64,000 bases of DNA from Ruegeria arenilitoris (GCF_013032445.1 NZ_WQCA01000016.1:1-64000); one strand, 5' to 3'; positions 8,106 through 17,484 are shown, counted from the first letter of the stretch. A program made the numbers and translations. Notes: generated by a model not told the origin, from the letters alone.

Positions 8106-9212
8106 ATGTCATTCATCAAGAAATACATCGAACAAGAGACGATAACCCGTCGTAACCTGCTGCTGGCATCTGTCTACGGTGTAGGTGGGGTTGCCGTTTC
8201 AAGTATGCTGGGCGGCATGGCGCGCGCTGCGATTACCGACCCGACCGTTGCCTGGTCGTATCGCAACCGGACAAACCCCTACTGGAACGAAATCGTTTCT
8301 GGTGGTGAGGCCTTTGTGGAAAGCCTCGGCAAACCCAAGGATTTCCTGACCCACCTGATCAACGAAGGCTCGTCGGAAAAATCGCTAGCGGACGTCAAGG
8401 CGCTGCTGTCCAAGACCAATGGTGAACTGGCTTTGGCGATCGACACCAACGACGCACCCAACGCGCGTCCGGTTGTTGAATCCTGCGTTGAGGCAGGGGC
8501 CTATGTATCGACCCTTTGGAACAAGACCGATGACCTGCACCCCTGGGATTTCGGCGACAACTATGTAAGCCACATGAGCTGGTCCGACGAAGGCCCGGCG
8601 GAACAGACTGCGCGCATTCTGTTGGACGCCATGGGCGGCTCGGGCGGTGTTGTCCATCTGGGTGGTATCGCGTCGAACAACCCGGCCATTGAACGTCTGG
8701 CTGGTCTGAAAACCGCGCTGTTGGATTACCCCGATGCGGAACTGTTGGCTGCGGAACCTGCGGACTGGGATACGCAAAAGGCCAACCAGGTCATGAGCGC
8801 TTTCCTGACCCGTTACGGTGATGAGATCAAAGGCGTGCACTGCGCCAACGACACCATTGCCTATGGCGTGCTCGAAGCGTTGCGGGCCGAAGGTATCGAA
8901 GACCTGCCGATCGTGTCCTATGACGGTAACCCGCAGGCCGTTGAGCTGGTCGGCGAAGGCAAGATTCTGGCAACCGTGTTCACCAACCCACATTGGGGTG
9001 GCGGCATTACGGCGGCATTGGCCTACTACGCAGCCACCGGCCACTTCAAACCGTCTGACGAGCCCAATGAGCATCGCGAATTCTACGGCCCGACCATCAT
9101 GGTCCGTCCCGAAGACGCGCTGGCGTTCAAGGCGCAGTATTTGGACAGCGCTCCGGCGTATGATTGGAAAGATTTCTGGTCCACGTCGAACGGCCAGATT
9201 CAATACAAGTAA
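8106..9212 (+). CDS. Ribose-type ABC transporter substrate-binding protein, Tat-type signal
   Basis: A 368-residue periplasmic binding protein of the Peripla_BP_4 / CUT2 class. The N-terminus carries a twin-arginine-like signal (TRRNLLLAS, Arg15-Arg16) followed by a hydrophobic stretch ending in MARAA, so export by Tat is likely. The mature part shows the two-lobe pattern of ribose/galactose-type binders: AIDTNDAPNARPVVESCVEA, GGIASNNPAIERLAGL and VHCANDTIAYGVLEAL. GGGAGG precedes the start. It is the first gene of the rightward operon. The ligand cannot be read from sequence; CUT2 systems carry monosaccharides, polyols and other small molecules. Confidence 0.9.
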   Translation: MSFIKKYIEQETITRRNLLLASVYGVGGVAVSSMLGGMARAAITDPTVAWSYRNRTNPYWNEIVSGGEAFVESLGKPKDFLTHLINEGSSEKSLADVKALLSKTNGELALAIDTNDAPNARPVVESCVEAGAYVSTLWNKTDDLHPWDFGDNYVSHMSWSDEGPAEQTARILLDAMGGSGGVVHLGGIASNNPAIERLAGLKTALLDYPDAELLAAEPADWDTQKANQVMSAFLTRYGDEIKGVHCANDTIAYGVLEALRAEGIEDLPIVSYDGNPQAVELVGEGKILATVFTNPHWGGGITAALAYYAATGHFKPSDEPNEHREFYGPTIMVRPEDALAFKAQYLDSAPAYDWKDFWSTSNGQIQYK

Positions 9213-9220
9213 AGGTGTCT

Positions 9221-9246
9221 GCGGGCTGGTACCTGAACCGGCCCGC
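9221..9246 (+). terminator. Intergenic stem-loop after the binding-protein gene
   Basis: A ten-pair stem, GCGGGCTGGT / ACCGGCCCGC (one T-G wobble), with a six-base loop starts 9 bases after the binding-protein stop. No U-run follows. Such hairpins commonly protect the upstream mRNA segment so that the binding protein is made in excess over the membrane parts. Confidence 0.6.
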
Positions 9247-9302
9247 TTACTCGGGTCTGCGGTGAACGCGACCCCGCCAATTCACTCAGTGGGAGGAAGC
9301 AC

Positions 9303-10268
9303 GTGAGCAATGTGCTGACACGGGATGTTCTGATCAAATGGGCGCCCCTGATCGTCCTTTTGGTTCTGGTCCTGTTTTTCACGGCGATGGAGCCTCGATT
9401 CTTTTCGCTGCGCAATTTTGCCCGTATTGGCATTTCGTCCGCGCCGGCGCTGATGGTGGCCATCGGGGTCACGTTCATCATCATCATGGGGTCGATTGAC
9501 CTGTCGATGGAGGGCACCGTGTCGGTCTGCGCCGTGGTGTTTGCGTTTGCCTTTATCGGCATGGGTGGAACGCTGGCGTCCTGGGCCTGGTTGGCCATTC
9601 CGCTGGCCCTGCTGGTGGGCTCGGTGATCGGGCTTGTTAACGGTCTTGTTCATGTATTGCTGAAAATCCCTTCTTTCATGGCCTCGCTGGCGATGGGGTT
9701 TGTGGGCACCGGCTTTGCCCTGCTGCTGACCGGGGGTGACCGGATCCGGGTCGAGGATGACCTGTTCCGATCCCTGCTGACCGAGCGTTGGTTCGGGTTC
9801 CCGATTATGTGCTATGTCGCGCTGCTGTTTCTGCTGATCGCCTGGTTCATCCAGTCGCGCACGACGCTGGGCCGGAACTTCTACGCTGTCGGTGGCGGAG
9901 AAGAACTGGCCCATGCCTCGGGCCTGAACGTCAACCGCGTGCGGATCATGGGGTTTGCGTTGGCCGGTATGTTCTATGCCGTCGGCGCGCTGCTGGCGGT
10001 TGGACGGATCGGGATTGCCGAAACCGCGACGGGTTCGAACTTCATGTTTGTGTCGATCACTTCAGTTGTGGTTGGCGGCACCGCGCTGTGGGGCGGCATC
10101 GGTGGCGTGTGGAACACGCTGATCGGGGTGCTGATCGTCAACGTGATCAACAACGGCATGGTCGTGATCGGACTGCCCGGCTACGTGCAGGACGGTGTTC
10201 TGGGCGTGTTGGTCATCGCTGCGGTGGTTCTGTCGACTGACCGCAAATCCGTAACCTTCGTGAAATAG
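9303..10268 (+). CDS. Ribose-type ABC transporter permease (RbsC-like)
   Basis: A 321-residue inner-membrane protein with about 8-10 hydrophobic segments. It has the family signatures GSIDLSMEGTVSVCAVV near residue 62, the cytoplasmic EAA-like loop GRNFYAVGGGEELAHASGLN near residue 190, and GGTALWGGIGGVWNTLIGVL near residue 258. It is one of two paralogous permeases flanking the ATPase gene and probably forms a heterodimer with the 11797 product. GTG 9303 follows GGGAGGAAGCAC. It sits second in the operon, after the stem-loop. Confidence 0.93.
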   Translation: MSNVLTRDVLIKWAPLIVLLVLVLFFTAMEPRFFSLRNFARIGISSAPALMVAIGVTFIIIMGSIDLSMEGTVSVCAVVFAFAFIGMGGTLASWAWLAIPLALLVGSVIGLVNGLVHVLLKIPSFMASLAMGFVGTGFALLLTGGDRIRVEDDLFRSLLTERWFGFPIMCYVALLFLLIAWFIQSRTTLGRNFYAVGGGEELAHASGLNVNRVRIMGFALAGMFYAVGALLAVGRIGIAETATGSNFMFVSITSVVVGGTALWGGIGGVWNTLIGVLIVNVINNGMVVIGLPGYVQDGVLGVLVIAAVVLSTDRKSVTFVK

Positions 10269-10278
10269 GGGCGGGCTG

Positions 10279-11787
10279 ATGTACGAACTGATCAATGTTG
10301 ACAAGAAATTCCCCGGCGTCCACGCGCTGAAATCTGTGAACTTTCAGATCGGACGGGGTGAAATCGTGGGTCTGGTTGGCGAAAACGGCGCCGGTAAATC
10401 CACCCTGATGAAGGTCATTTACGGTGCCTATCAGCCCGATGGTGGCGACATCACCATCGACGGCACCAAAGTCCGCTTTCAGAACCCGCGTCAGGCTATG
10501 GATCACGGCATCGGCATGGTGTTTCAGGAGCAATCCCTAATCACCAACCTGACCGTGATGGAGAACATCTTTCTGGGGTTTGAGCAGCAATTCGTCAGCT
10601 ATGGCGTGATCAACTGGAAAGCCATGGCCGATGCCGCGCGCAAGCAACTGGCCAAGGTCAAGCTGGATATCGATCCAGCCATGATCACCTCGAAACTGTC
10701 CTTTGCCCAGCGTCAGCTGGTTGAGTTGGCCAAGGTGCTGACGTTGGAAGAGCGGATCGACGGCGATCTGGTGATCCTGCTGGACGAACCAACCTCGGTT
10801 CTGGCCAAGGAAGAGGTCGAGCTGCTGTTCAGCCTTGTGCGCGAGCTGACCAACCGGGCTTCGTTCATCTTTGTCAGCCACCGCATGGATGAGGTTCTGG
10901 ACCTGTCCGACCGCATCTACGTGATGAAAGACGGCGAGATTGTCGACGTCGTCGCCCATGACGACGCCGAAGTCGATGCGATCCAGCACAAGATGGTCGG
11001 GCGCGACGTAGACAAGGAATATTATCGCGAGCAGAAGCAGAAACCCTATCAGGCTGAGGCGCAGCCGCTGGTTGCCTTCAACGACGTATCCGTGAGCGGC
11101 AAATACGCGAATATCTCATTCGAGCTGCGCCCCGGTGAGGTTCTGTGCCTTGTCGGCACCGAAGGGTCAGGACGCGAGGCGATCCTGCGTACGATCTTCG
11201 GTCTAGAAACCCCGTCCTCGGGCACGGTGGCGCTCAAAGGCCAAACCGTCGGCAAATTCAACGCGCAGGCCGGCGTGGCAGGCGGCGTAGGGTACATCCC
11301 GCGCGAACGCAAGGTCGAAGGTATCGTGGCCGGGATGAACGTCTACGAGAACATGACGCTCAGTCAGATGGGGAATTACGCCAACTCTGGCGTGCTGCGC
11401 ATTGGCGAGGAAAAGTCGCTGGCCAAGCAGTGGATCGACCGTTTGGCGATCAAGACCCCGGATGTCTACAAGGATTGTGGCGGCTTGTCGGGCGGCAACC
11501 AGCAAAAGGTTGTACTGGCCAAGTGGCGCTCTGCCGGGTCGGACATCATCCTGCTGGATCACCCGACGCGTGGCTTGGATATCGGCGCCAAGGAAGACGT
11601 CTATGACATGGTGCGCGAAATGTCGGATGACGGCGTGGGCATCATTCTGGTCGCCGATACGCTGGAAGAGGCCATCGGCCTCAGCCACACGATCATCGTT
11701 CTGAAGGACGGTGTCGAACAGAAACGTTTCGATTGCAGCCCGGGGGACAAGCCGTCGCTTTATGACCTTGTCCACCATATGATCTGA
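10279..11787 (+). CDS. Ribose-type ABC transporter ATPase (RbsA/MglA-like, two NBDs)
   Basis: A 502-residue tandem ABC ATPase energising sugar-type uptake. NBD1 has Walker A GENGAGKSTLMK, signature LSFAQRQLVELAK and Walker B VILLDEPTS. NBD2 has a degenerate Walker A (GTEGSGREAILR, as is usual in this family), a good signature LSGGNQQKVVLAK, and Walker B IILLDHPTRGLD. In that last motif the usual Glu after the Asp is His. The degenerate second Walker A is family-typical. The Glu-to-His change is unusual to my knowledge, but I cannot survey the subfamily. It lies 10 bases after the first permease. Confidence 0.95.
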   Translation: MYELINVDKKFPGVHALKSVNFQIGRGEIVGLVGENGAGKSTLMKVIYGAYQPDGGDITIDGTKVRFQNPRQAMDHGIGMVFQEQSLITNLTVMENIFLGFEQQFVSYGVINWKAMADAARKQLAKVKLDIDPAMITSKLSFAQRQLVELAKVLTLEERIDGDLVILLDEPTSVLAKEEVELLFSLVRELTNRASFIFVSHRMDEVLDLSDRIYVMKDGEIVDVVAHDDAEVDAIQHKMVGRDVDKEYYREQKQKPYQAEAQPLVAFNDVSVSGKYANISFELRPGEVLCLVGTEGSGREAILRTIFGLETPSSGTVALKGQTVGKFNAQAGVAGGVGYIPRERKVEGIVAGMNVYENMTLSQMGNYANSGVLRIGEEKSLAKQWIDRLAIKTPDVYKDCGGLSGGNQQKVVLAKWRSAGSDIILLDHPTRGLDIGAKEDVYDMVREMSDDGVGIILVADTLEEAIGLSHTIIVLKDGVEQKRFDCSPGDKPSLYDLVHHMI

Positions 11788-11796
11788 GGCCACTCC

Positions 11797-12738
11797 ATGA
11801 GTTTTGAACGTATCAAACCCCATCTGCCCTGGATCACCCTGCTGGTTCTGGTGCTGGTCGTCGGCGCGGCGGATTCCAACTTTCTGCGGCCGGCGAACCT
11901 GATCTCGATGATGGCCGACATTGTGCCGCTGTTCATCATGGCACTGGGGATGACCTTTGCGATCTATATCGGCGGTATCGACCTGTCGGCGCAGTCCATC
12001 GCCAATATGACCACCGTGGTTGCAACCATTGCTCTGCCGACCTTTGGCATCGGCGCGGCGCTGCTGTGCATCCTGTCGGGCGTCGTGCTGGGCAGTATCT
12101 CGGGCTATGTGACGACGCGGCTTTACGTGCCATCCTTCATCTCGACGCTGGCGGTGGGTGGTATCGCCTTTTCCGCGGCGCAGTACATGTCGGGTCAGCG
12201 CGCCCTGTTCATGGATGCGACATTGCGGGATTCGACCTTTGGCTGGATGACCGGCTCGGTTGCCGGACTGCCAAGCGAGCTGATCATTGCGGCCGTTCTG
12301 GTTCTGGGCGCATGGTTTCTGCAATCACGGACAACCTTCGGGCGCGCGCTCAAGGCGGTTGGCGCGGGGGAACCTGCAGCCGTCGCCTCGGGGCTGAACG
12401 TCAATCGGATCAAAATCATGGCATTTGCGTTGTCCGGCGGACTGGCGGCGATTGCAGGCTTGCTGTTCTCGGTGAAACTCTCTGGTGGTTCTCCCACACT
12501 GGCGAACGGGTTCTTGCTGCCTGCAATCGTCGCGGTTCTGGTCGGAGGTACCCCGCTGACCGGTGGTGTCGGCGGGGTCATCAACACGCTGATCGGCACG
12601 CTGATCGTGGCAGTGATCCGGTCGTCGATGTTGTATTTCGAGGTGGATGCGACCCAGCAGCAAATGGTGTTCGGCCTGATCCTGATCGCGGCGATTGCGC
12701 TGACCATCGACCGGACCAAGCTGAGGGTCGTGAAATGA
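11797..12738 (+). CDS. Second ribose-type ABC transporter permease
   Basis: A 313-residue paralogue of the 9303 product with the same landmarks: IGGIDLSAQSIANMTTVV, GRALKAVGAGEPAAVASGLN, and GGTPLTGGVGGVINTLIGTL near the C-terminus. Two different permeases around one fused ATPase suggest a heterodimeric channel. Its stop overlaps the next start (ATGA at 12735-12738), so transport and the alcohol dehydrogenase are translationally coupled, which ties the transported compound to an oxidation step. Confidence 0.93.
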   Translation: MSFERIKPHLPWITLLVLVLVVGAADSNFLRPANLISMMADIVPLFIMALGMTFAIYIGGIDLSAQSIANMTTVVATIALPTFGIGAALLCILSGVVLGSISGYVTTRLYVPSFISTLAVGGIAFSAAQYMSGQRALFMDATLRDSTFGWMTGSVAGLPSELIIAAVLVLGAWFLQSRTTFGRALKAVGAGEPAAVASGLNVNRIKIMAFALSGGLAAIAGLLFSVKLSGGSPTLANGFLLPAIVAVLVGGTPLTGGVGGVINTLIGTLIVAVIRSSMLYFEVDATQQQMVFGLILIAAIALTIDRTKLRVVK

Positions 12739-13772
12739 CCGACACCATGAAAGCCGCCGTCCTCGTGAAGTCCGGCCAGTTTGAGGTACGGGAGGTTCCC
12801 CGTCCCGAACCCGGTCGGGACGAGGTTCTGGTGCGCATTTCACGGGTCGGTATCTGTGGCACGGATATCCACATTTTCAACGGTCACTATGCGGCGGAAA
12901 ACCTGCCGATGATCCCCGGGCATGAATTCACCGGAAATGTCGCAGAACTGGGCGAGGGCGTCTCGGGCCTGACCGTCGGTGCGCCGGTGGTTGTTGATAT
13001 GAATATCGGCTGTGGCACCTGTTTTTGGTGCAGACGGAATGAGATCCTGAACTGCCCCGAGATGCAGCAGATGGGCATCACAATGGATGGGGCCTTTGCC
13101 GAATACATCTGTGTTCCGGCAGGGTTGGTGATCCCGGCGCCGAAGGACGTTCCGGCCGATGTGCTCGCCCTGACCGAGCCTCTAGCCTGCGTTGTGCGCT
13201 GCGCCCGCAAGGCCAATATCACCTTCGGCCAATCTGTCGTGGTGCTTGGGGCGGGGCCGATCGGAAACCTGCACGTCCAGCTGTTGCGTACTATCGGGGC
13301 GGCACCGATAATCGTGGCGGATTTGTCCGAAGACAGGGTGCAGATGGCGTTGGAGGCTGGCGCGGATGTGGGTGTCACCGACCCGTCAGAGCTGGAGGGA
13401 ACCGTTCTGTGCCATACGGAAGGTCGTGGTGCGGATGTGGTGATAGAAAGCGTCGGGCTGCCTGCGCTTTACCAAAAGGCGGCGCGGCTGATCCGCAAAG
13501 GTGGGCATATCGCGGCCTTCGGCCTTACTGGCGCGGGCGAGACATTGCCCGTCGATATTTTGCAAACGATCCTGCAGGAAAACTCGATCAAGGGGTCGGT
13601 TGCGGGCATGGGGCAGGATATGCACGACGCTCTGACCTTGCTGACCCATGGCCGGATCAAAACCGAGCGCTTCACCAGTGCCTCATACGCGCTGGATCAC
13701 ATTCAACAGGCGTTTGAAAGCTTTACTGACAGGCCTGGTGATTTGAAGACCCAGATCGTCCTGACGCATTAG
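12735..13772 (+). CDS. Zinc-dependent alcohol/polyol dehydrogenase (MDR family)
   Basis: About 345 residues, similar to sorbitol/threonine dehydrogenase-type MDR enzymes. Catalytic zinc ligands are visible in GICGTDIHIFNG and GHEFTG; structural zinc cysteines are in CGTCFWCRRNEILNC; the NAD(P) Rossmann motif is GAGPIGNLHVQLL near residue 175. A much longer frame is open upstream inside the permease, but ATG 12735 overlaps the permease stop and starts the usual MKAAVLVKSGQFEVREVP core. It probably oxidises a hydroxyl of the imported compound. The substrate is not inferable. Confidence 0.93.
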   Translation: MTDTMKAAVLVKSGQFEVREVPRPEPGRDEVLVRISRVGICGTDIHIFNGHYAAENLPMIPGHEFTGNVAELGEGVSGLTVGAPVVVDMNIGCGTCFWCRRNEILNCPEMQQMGITMDGAFAEYICVPAGLVIPAPKDVPADVLALTEPLACVVRCARKANITFGQSVVVLGAGPIGNLHVQLLRTIGAAPIIVADLSEDRVQMALEAGADVGVTDPSELEGTVLCHTEGRGADVVIESVGLPALYQKAARLIRKGGHIAAFGLTGAGETLPVDILQTILQENSIKGSVAGMGQDMHDALTLLTHGRIKTERFTSASYALDHIQQAFESFTDRPGDLKTQIVLTH

Positions 13773-13793
13773 CCAAAGTGGGAGGAAAGACCA

Positions 13794-14351
13794 ATGACCG
13801 TTGAAGTTTACACGTCCAAACCCGAAGGCATGATCCCCAACAGCCGCTTTCCGCTGCTGATCCATCGCGGAGCGATACCAGGTGGCGGGGTAGATGCAGT
13901 AAAGGCCCGGTTCCGTGAAAACGGATGGTGCAACAACTGGGAATATCCCGGGGTGTATGAATACCCTCACTTCCACTCGACCTCTCACGAATGCCTGGGC
14001 TGCGCCCGCGGCTGGATGGAGTTCAACCTGTCGGTCGAAGGCTGGACCCGGGTCCGGATCGAGGCCGGTGACGTGATCGTTATGCCCGCCGGGGTCAGCC
14101 ATGAGATGGTTGGCCATTCCGAGGACATCATGATGTGCGGCGGCTATGCCGGTGGTCGCGATTGGGACAACATTCAGGAAGCCTTCCTGACGCCCGAGAT
14201 GTTTCAGGCCGCGGTAAAACGGATCATGATGCTGCCGATCCCCGACAAGGACCCCGCGACCGGGGATATTCTGCATCAATGGCATGATGCGCCGTCATCC
14301 GTGGATGGCGGCTGGAACGATTTCCGCGACGGGCTGGACGCCTCTGCCTAG
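13794..14351 (+). CDS. Cupin-domain protein
   Basis: A 185-residue protein with a cupin barrel in its middle: HFHSTSHECLGCARGWMEFN supplies the metal-binding His cluster, and AGDVIVMPAGVSHEM is the second cupin motif. Similar proteins serve as isomerases, dioxygenases or small-ligand binders; nothing here fixes the reaction. GGGAGGAAAGACC precedes the ATG, and the gene lies between the alcohol and aldehyde dehydrogenases in the same transcript. It plausibly acts on an oxidised intermediate. The N-terminal 50 residues outside the barrel I do not recognise. Confidence 0.8.
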   Translation: MTVEVYTSKPEGMIPNSRFPLLIHRGAIPGGGVDAVKARFRENGWCNNWEYPGVYEYPHFHSTSHECLGCARGWMEFNLSVEGWTRVRIEAGDVIVMPAGVSHEMVGHSEDIMMCGGYAGGRDWDNIQEAFLTPEMFQAAVKRIMMLPIPDKDPATGDILHQWHDAPSSVDGGWNDFRDGLDASA

Positions 14352-14380
14352 CCTACCGCCCCAAATTCGGAGCCTTTCTG

Positions 14381-15883
14381 ATGGACCAAAACAGCCAGAT
14401 ACTGACACCCCCCTCTGAACCCCGCGAGTTCGGGTTTTTCATGGACGGCGATTGGGTGCCTGCCGGGGATCGCGACATGTTCGAGCGGTCTTCGCCCGGA
14501 CATGGCGTGCCTGTAACTCGCATCCCGCGCTGCACCGAAGAGGATTTGAACGCTGTGGTCGCCTCGGCCCGGACGGCGTTTGATGACCGCCGGTGGTGCG
14601 GCCTTTCCGGTGCCGACCGTGCTGCGGTGCTGCTGAAGGCGGCCGAGCTGATCCGCCAGCGCACGGATGAGATCGCCTATTGGGAAACGCTGGAAAACGG
14701 CAAACCGATTGCGCAGGCGCGGGGTGAGGTCAGCGGCTGTGTCGGCATGTTCGAATTCGCCGCCGGTCTGGCGCGGGCGCTGCACGGGGACAGTTTCAAC
14801 AACAGCGGTGATGGAGCCATGGGTATCGTCACGCGCGAGCCGGTCGGCGTGGTCGGCCTGATCACGCCGTGGAACTTCCCGTTCCTGATCCTGTGCGAGC
14901 GTGTGCCCTATATTCTGGCGTCGGGCTGCACCATCGTTTCGAAACCATCCGAAGTGACCAGCGCGACGACCCTCTTACTGGCGGAGATCCTGTCGGAGGC
15001 CGGTTTGCCGGATGGCGTATTCAACGTGGTCACTGGATCGGGCAGCGTGATTGGTCAGAAACTGGCCGAGCATATGGACGTGGACATGCTGTCATTTACG
15101 GGCTCAACCGCAGTGGGCCGCTCGGTCGTTGCGGCGGCAGGGCAGAGTAACTTCAAGAAACTCGGGCTGGAGTTGGGCGGCAAGAACCCGCAGATTGTGT
15201 TCGCCGATGCCGATCTGGAAGACGCTGCCGATGGTGTCGCCTTTGGCATCGCGTTCAACACGGGGCAGTGTTGCGTATCAGGTGCGCGGCTGTTGGTCGA
15301 ACGCTCGGTCGCGGACAAGTTCGCCGAAATGGTCGCCGATAAGCTGCGCAAGGTGCGCGTGGGTGATCCTCTGGACGAGCGTACGCAGGCCGGTGCCATC
15401 ACCACCGATGCGCAGAACCGGACGATCCTGTCCTACATCGCCAAAGGTCAGGAAGAGGGCGCGACCCTGCTGGCCGGGGGCACCACGCCCGAAATCTCGG
15501 GCGGGCAATACATCGATCCGGTCGTCTTTACCGGCGTAACCAACGACATGGTGATCGCCCGCGAAGAGATTTTCGGTCCGGTTCTGGTCGTGATCCCGTT
15601 TGACACGATTGACGAGGCGATCTCGATTGCCAACGATACCGAATACGGTCTGGCGGCCAGCGTCTGGACCAAGCATATCGATAAGGCACTGACGATCTCT
15701 CGCCGTGTTCAGGCCGGGCGGTTCTGGGTGAACACAACTCTGGCCGGTGGACCCGAGTTGCCGATTGGCGGGTTCAAAGCCTCGGGCTGGGGTCGTGAGG
15801 CCGGGATGCATGGGGTCGAAGAATACACGCAGATCAAGTCGATCCATGTCGAGATCGGCAAACGGTCGCATTGGGTAGAGTGA
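14381..15883 (+). CDS. NAD(P)-dependent aldehyde dehydrogenase
   Basis: A 500-residue ALDH-superfamily enzyme. It has the NAD-binding and oxyanion Asn segment GLITPWNFPFL, the motif TGSTAVGRSVVAAAG, the general base Glu in KLGLELGGKNPQIV (near residue 265), and the catalytic Cys in NTGQCCVSGARLLVE (near residue 300). Length is standard. It converts an aldehyde to the carboxylate, probably the product of the upstream Zn-ADH or the downstream GMC enzyme, and would supply an acid for the CoA transferase encoded in the same regulon. Its TGA overlaps the next ATG by one base. Confidence 0.95.
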   Translation: MDQNSQILTPPSEPREFGFFMDGDWVPAGDRDMFERSSPGHGVPVTRIPRCTEEDLNAVVASARTAFDDRRWCGLSGADRAAVLLKAAELIRQRTDEIAYWETLENGKPIAQARGEVSGCVGMFEFAAGLARALHGDSFNNSGDGAMGIVTREPVGVVGLITPWNFPFLILCERVPYILASGCTIVSKPSEVTSATTLLLAEILSEAGLPDGVFNVVTGSGSVIGQKLAEHMDVDMLSFTGSTAVGRSVVAAAGQSNFKKLGLELGGKNPQIVFADADLEDAADGVAFGIAFNTGQCCVSGARLLVERSVADKFAEMVADKLRKVRVGDPLDERTQAGAITTDAQNRTILSYIAKGQEEGATLLAGGTTPEISGGQYIDPVVFTGVTNDMVIAREEIFGPVLVVIPFDTIDEAISIANDTEYGLAASVWTKHIDKALTISRRVQAGRFWVNTTLAGGPELPIGGFKASGWGREAGMHGVEEYTQIKSIHVEIGKRSHWVE

Positions 15884-17484
15884 TGGCTGAAACCGGATAT
15901 GACTATATCATCGTCGGCGGCGGCTCGGCCGGATGCGTTCTGGCCAACCGACTGACCGAGGACAGCGCGGTCAGGGTGCTGCTGCTTGAGGCAGGTGGCA
16001 AGGACAGCCATCCATTGATCCACATGCCGGTGGGCTTTGCCAAGATGACCGATGGCCCTCATACATGGGGTTTTACCACGGTCCCGCAGGTCAACGCCAA
16101 CAACCGCGAGATTCCCTACGCGCAGGGTCGCGTGATCGGCGGCGGCAGCTCGATCAATGCCGAGGTGTTCACCCGCGGCAATCCCATCGACTACGACCGC
16201 TGGGCCAACGAAGAAGGCTGCGAAGACTGGGCGTTCAAGGACATCCAGAAGTACTTCGTCCGGTCCGAGCGCAATGCCATCCTGTCCGGCGACTGGCACG
16301 GAACCGAAGGACCGCTGGGTGTGTCGAACCTTGATGCTCCGCAGAAGATGACCCGGGCCTTCGTACGTTCCTGTCAGGAAGCGGGCATCCCTTACAACCC
16401 GGATTTCAATGGTCCGGTTCAGGAAGGCGCCGGCGTCTATCAGACGACCACGTGGAACGCCAAGCGCTGTTCTGCCGCGGTGGGGTATCTGAAACCTGTC
16501 CTGTCGCGCGCGAACCTGACGCTGGAAACTGGATGCCAGGTACACCGCGTAGTCATCGAGGCAGGCCGAGCCACTGGCGTCGAATACGATAGGGGCGGGC
16601 AGATGCGCAAGGCCACCGCTGATCAGGAGGTTCTGGTAACCTCGGGTGCGATCGGGACGCCCAAGCTGATGCTGTTGTCCGGCGTTGGCCCTGCAGCGCA
16701 TTTGCGTGAGCATGGGATCGAGGTCAAACAGGACCTGCCGGGCGTTGGTGAAAACCTGAACGACCATTTCGGTATCGACATCGTGGCCGAGCTGAACGGC
16801 CATCACAGCCTGGACAAATACAATAAGCCGCATTGGGCTGTCTGGGCCGGGATGCAGTATTACCTGTACGGCTCGGGGCCGGTGGCGTCGAATGTCGTTG
16901 AAGGCGGCGCGTTCTGGTATGCGGACAATTCTCAGTCTGCGCCGGACCTTCAGTTCCACTTCCTGGCTGGCGCAGGGGCCGAGGCCGGGGTGCCGAGCGT
17001 GCCGAAAGGCAGCTCTGGCATCACGCTGAACTCTTACACTCTGCGTCCCAAGGCGCGGGGCACCGTGCGGCTGCGGTCTAACAGGGTTGAGGACATGCCT
17101 CTGGTCGATCCCAACTTCCTCGGGCATCCAGATGATCTGAAAACCTCGGTCGAAGGGGTCAAGCACAGCGTCGAAATCTTCAGGCAAAAAAGCCTGCAGA
17201 AATACATCCGTCAGATCCGTTTCCCCGATGACAGCGTGAAAACGCAGGCCGATTTCGAGGCCTATGCGCGGCAATACGGCCGGACGTCCTATCACCCGAC
17301 CTGTACCTGCAAGATGGGAGTGGATGAAATGGCGGTGGTTGATCCGCAGATGCGTGTGCGGGGGATCGACGGGCTGCGGATTTGCGACAGCTCGGCCATG
17401 CCCAGCCTGATCGGATCAAATACCAACGCGCCGACGATCATGATGGCGGAAAAGGCCTCAGACATGATCCGGGGAAATCACTGA
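15883..17484 (+). CDS. GMC-family FAD oxidoreductase (choline dehydrogenase-like)
   Basis: About 533 residues. It has the FAD dinucleotide motif YIIVGGGSAGCVLANRL, GMC signature 1 around GRVIGGGSSINAEVFTRGNP (near residue 85), signature 2 around TSGAIGTPKLMLLSGVGP (near residue 260), and the C-terminal active-site His in SYHPTCTCKMG with SNTNAPTIMMAEKA after it. The family oxidises primary or secondary alcohols. The frame opens at TTG 15871, but ATG 15883 overlaps the ALDH stop (TGATG), so I use it. It is the last gene of the rightward ABC operon. It appears to lack a signal peptide, so it is probably cytoplasmic or membrane-associated. Confidence 0.94.
   Translation: MAETGYDYIIVGGGSAGCVLANRLTEDSAVRVLLLEAGGKDSHPLIHMPVGFAKMTDGPHTWGFTTVPQVNANNREIPYAQGRVIGGGSSINAEVFTRGNPIDYDRWANEEGCEDWAFKDIQKYFVRSERNAILSGDWHGTEGPLGVSNLDAPQKMTRAFVRSCQEAGIPYNPDFNGPVQEGAGVYQTTTWNAKRCSAAVGYLKPVLSRANLTLETGCQVHRVVIEAGRATGVEYDRGGQMRKATADQEVLVTSGAIGTPKLMLLSGVGPAAHLREHGIEVKQDLPGVGENLNDHFGIDIVAELNGHHSLDKYNKPHWAVWAGMQYYLYGSGPVASNVVEGGAFWYADNSQSAPDLQFHFLAGAGAEAGVPSVPKGSSGITLNSYTLRPKARGTVRLRSNRVEDMPLVDPNFLGHPDDLKTSVEGVKHSVEIFRQKSLQKYIRQIRFPDDSVKTQADFEAYARQYGRTSYHPTCTCKMGVDEMAVVDPQMRVRGIDGLRICDSSAMPSLIGSNTNAPTIMMAEKASDMIRGNH

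Noticed and set aside
11203-12324. 373-codon minus-strand frame across the ABC ATPase/permease genes
   Set aside because: It is rich in Gln, Arg and His, without domains, and covers two certain plus-strand genes.
12066-12734. In-frame upstream extension of the Zn-alcohol dehydrogenase
   Set aside because: It lies wholly inside the permease gene, has no domain and no ribosome-binding site. ATG 12735 overlaps the permease stop and begins the conserved protein.
15709-17295. Long open frame (528 codons) antisense to the GMC oxidoreductase gene
   Set aside because: The plus-strand frame has clear GMC motifs throughout. The antisense frame shows no family motif and is a by-product of high GC third positions.
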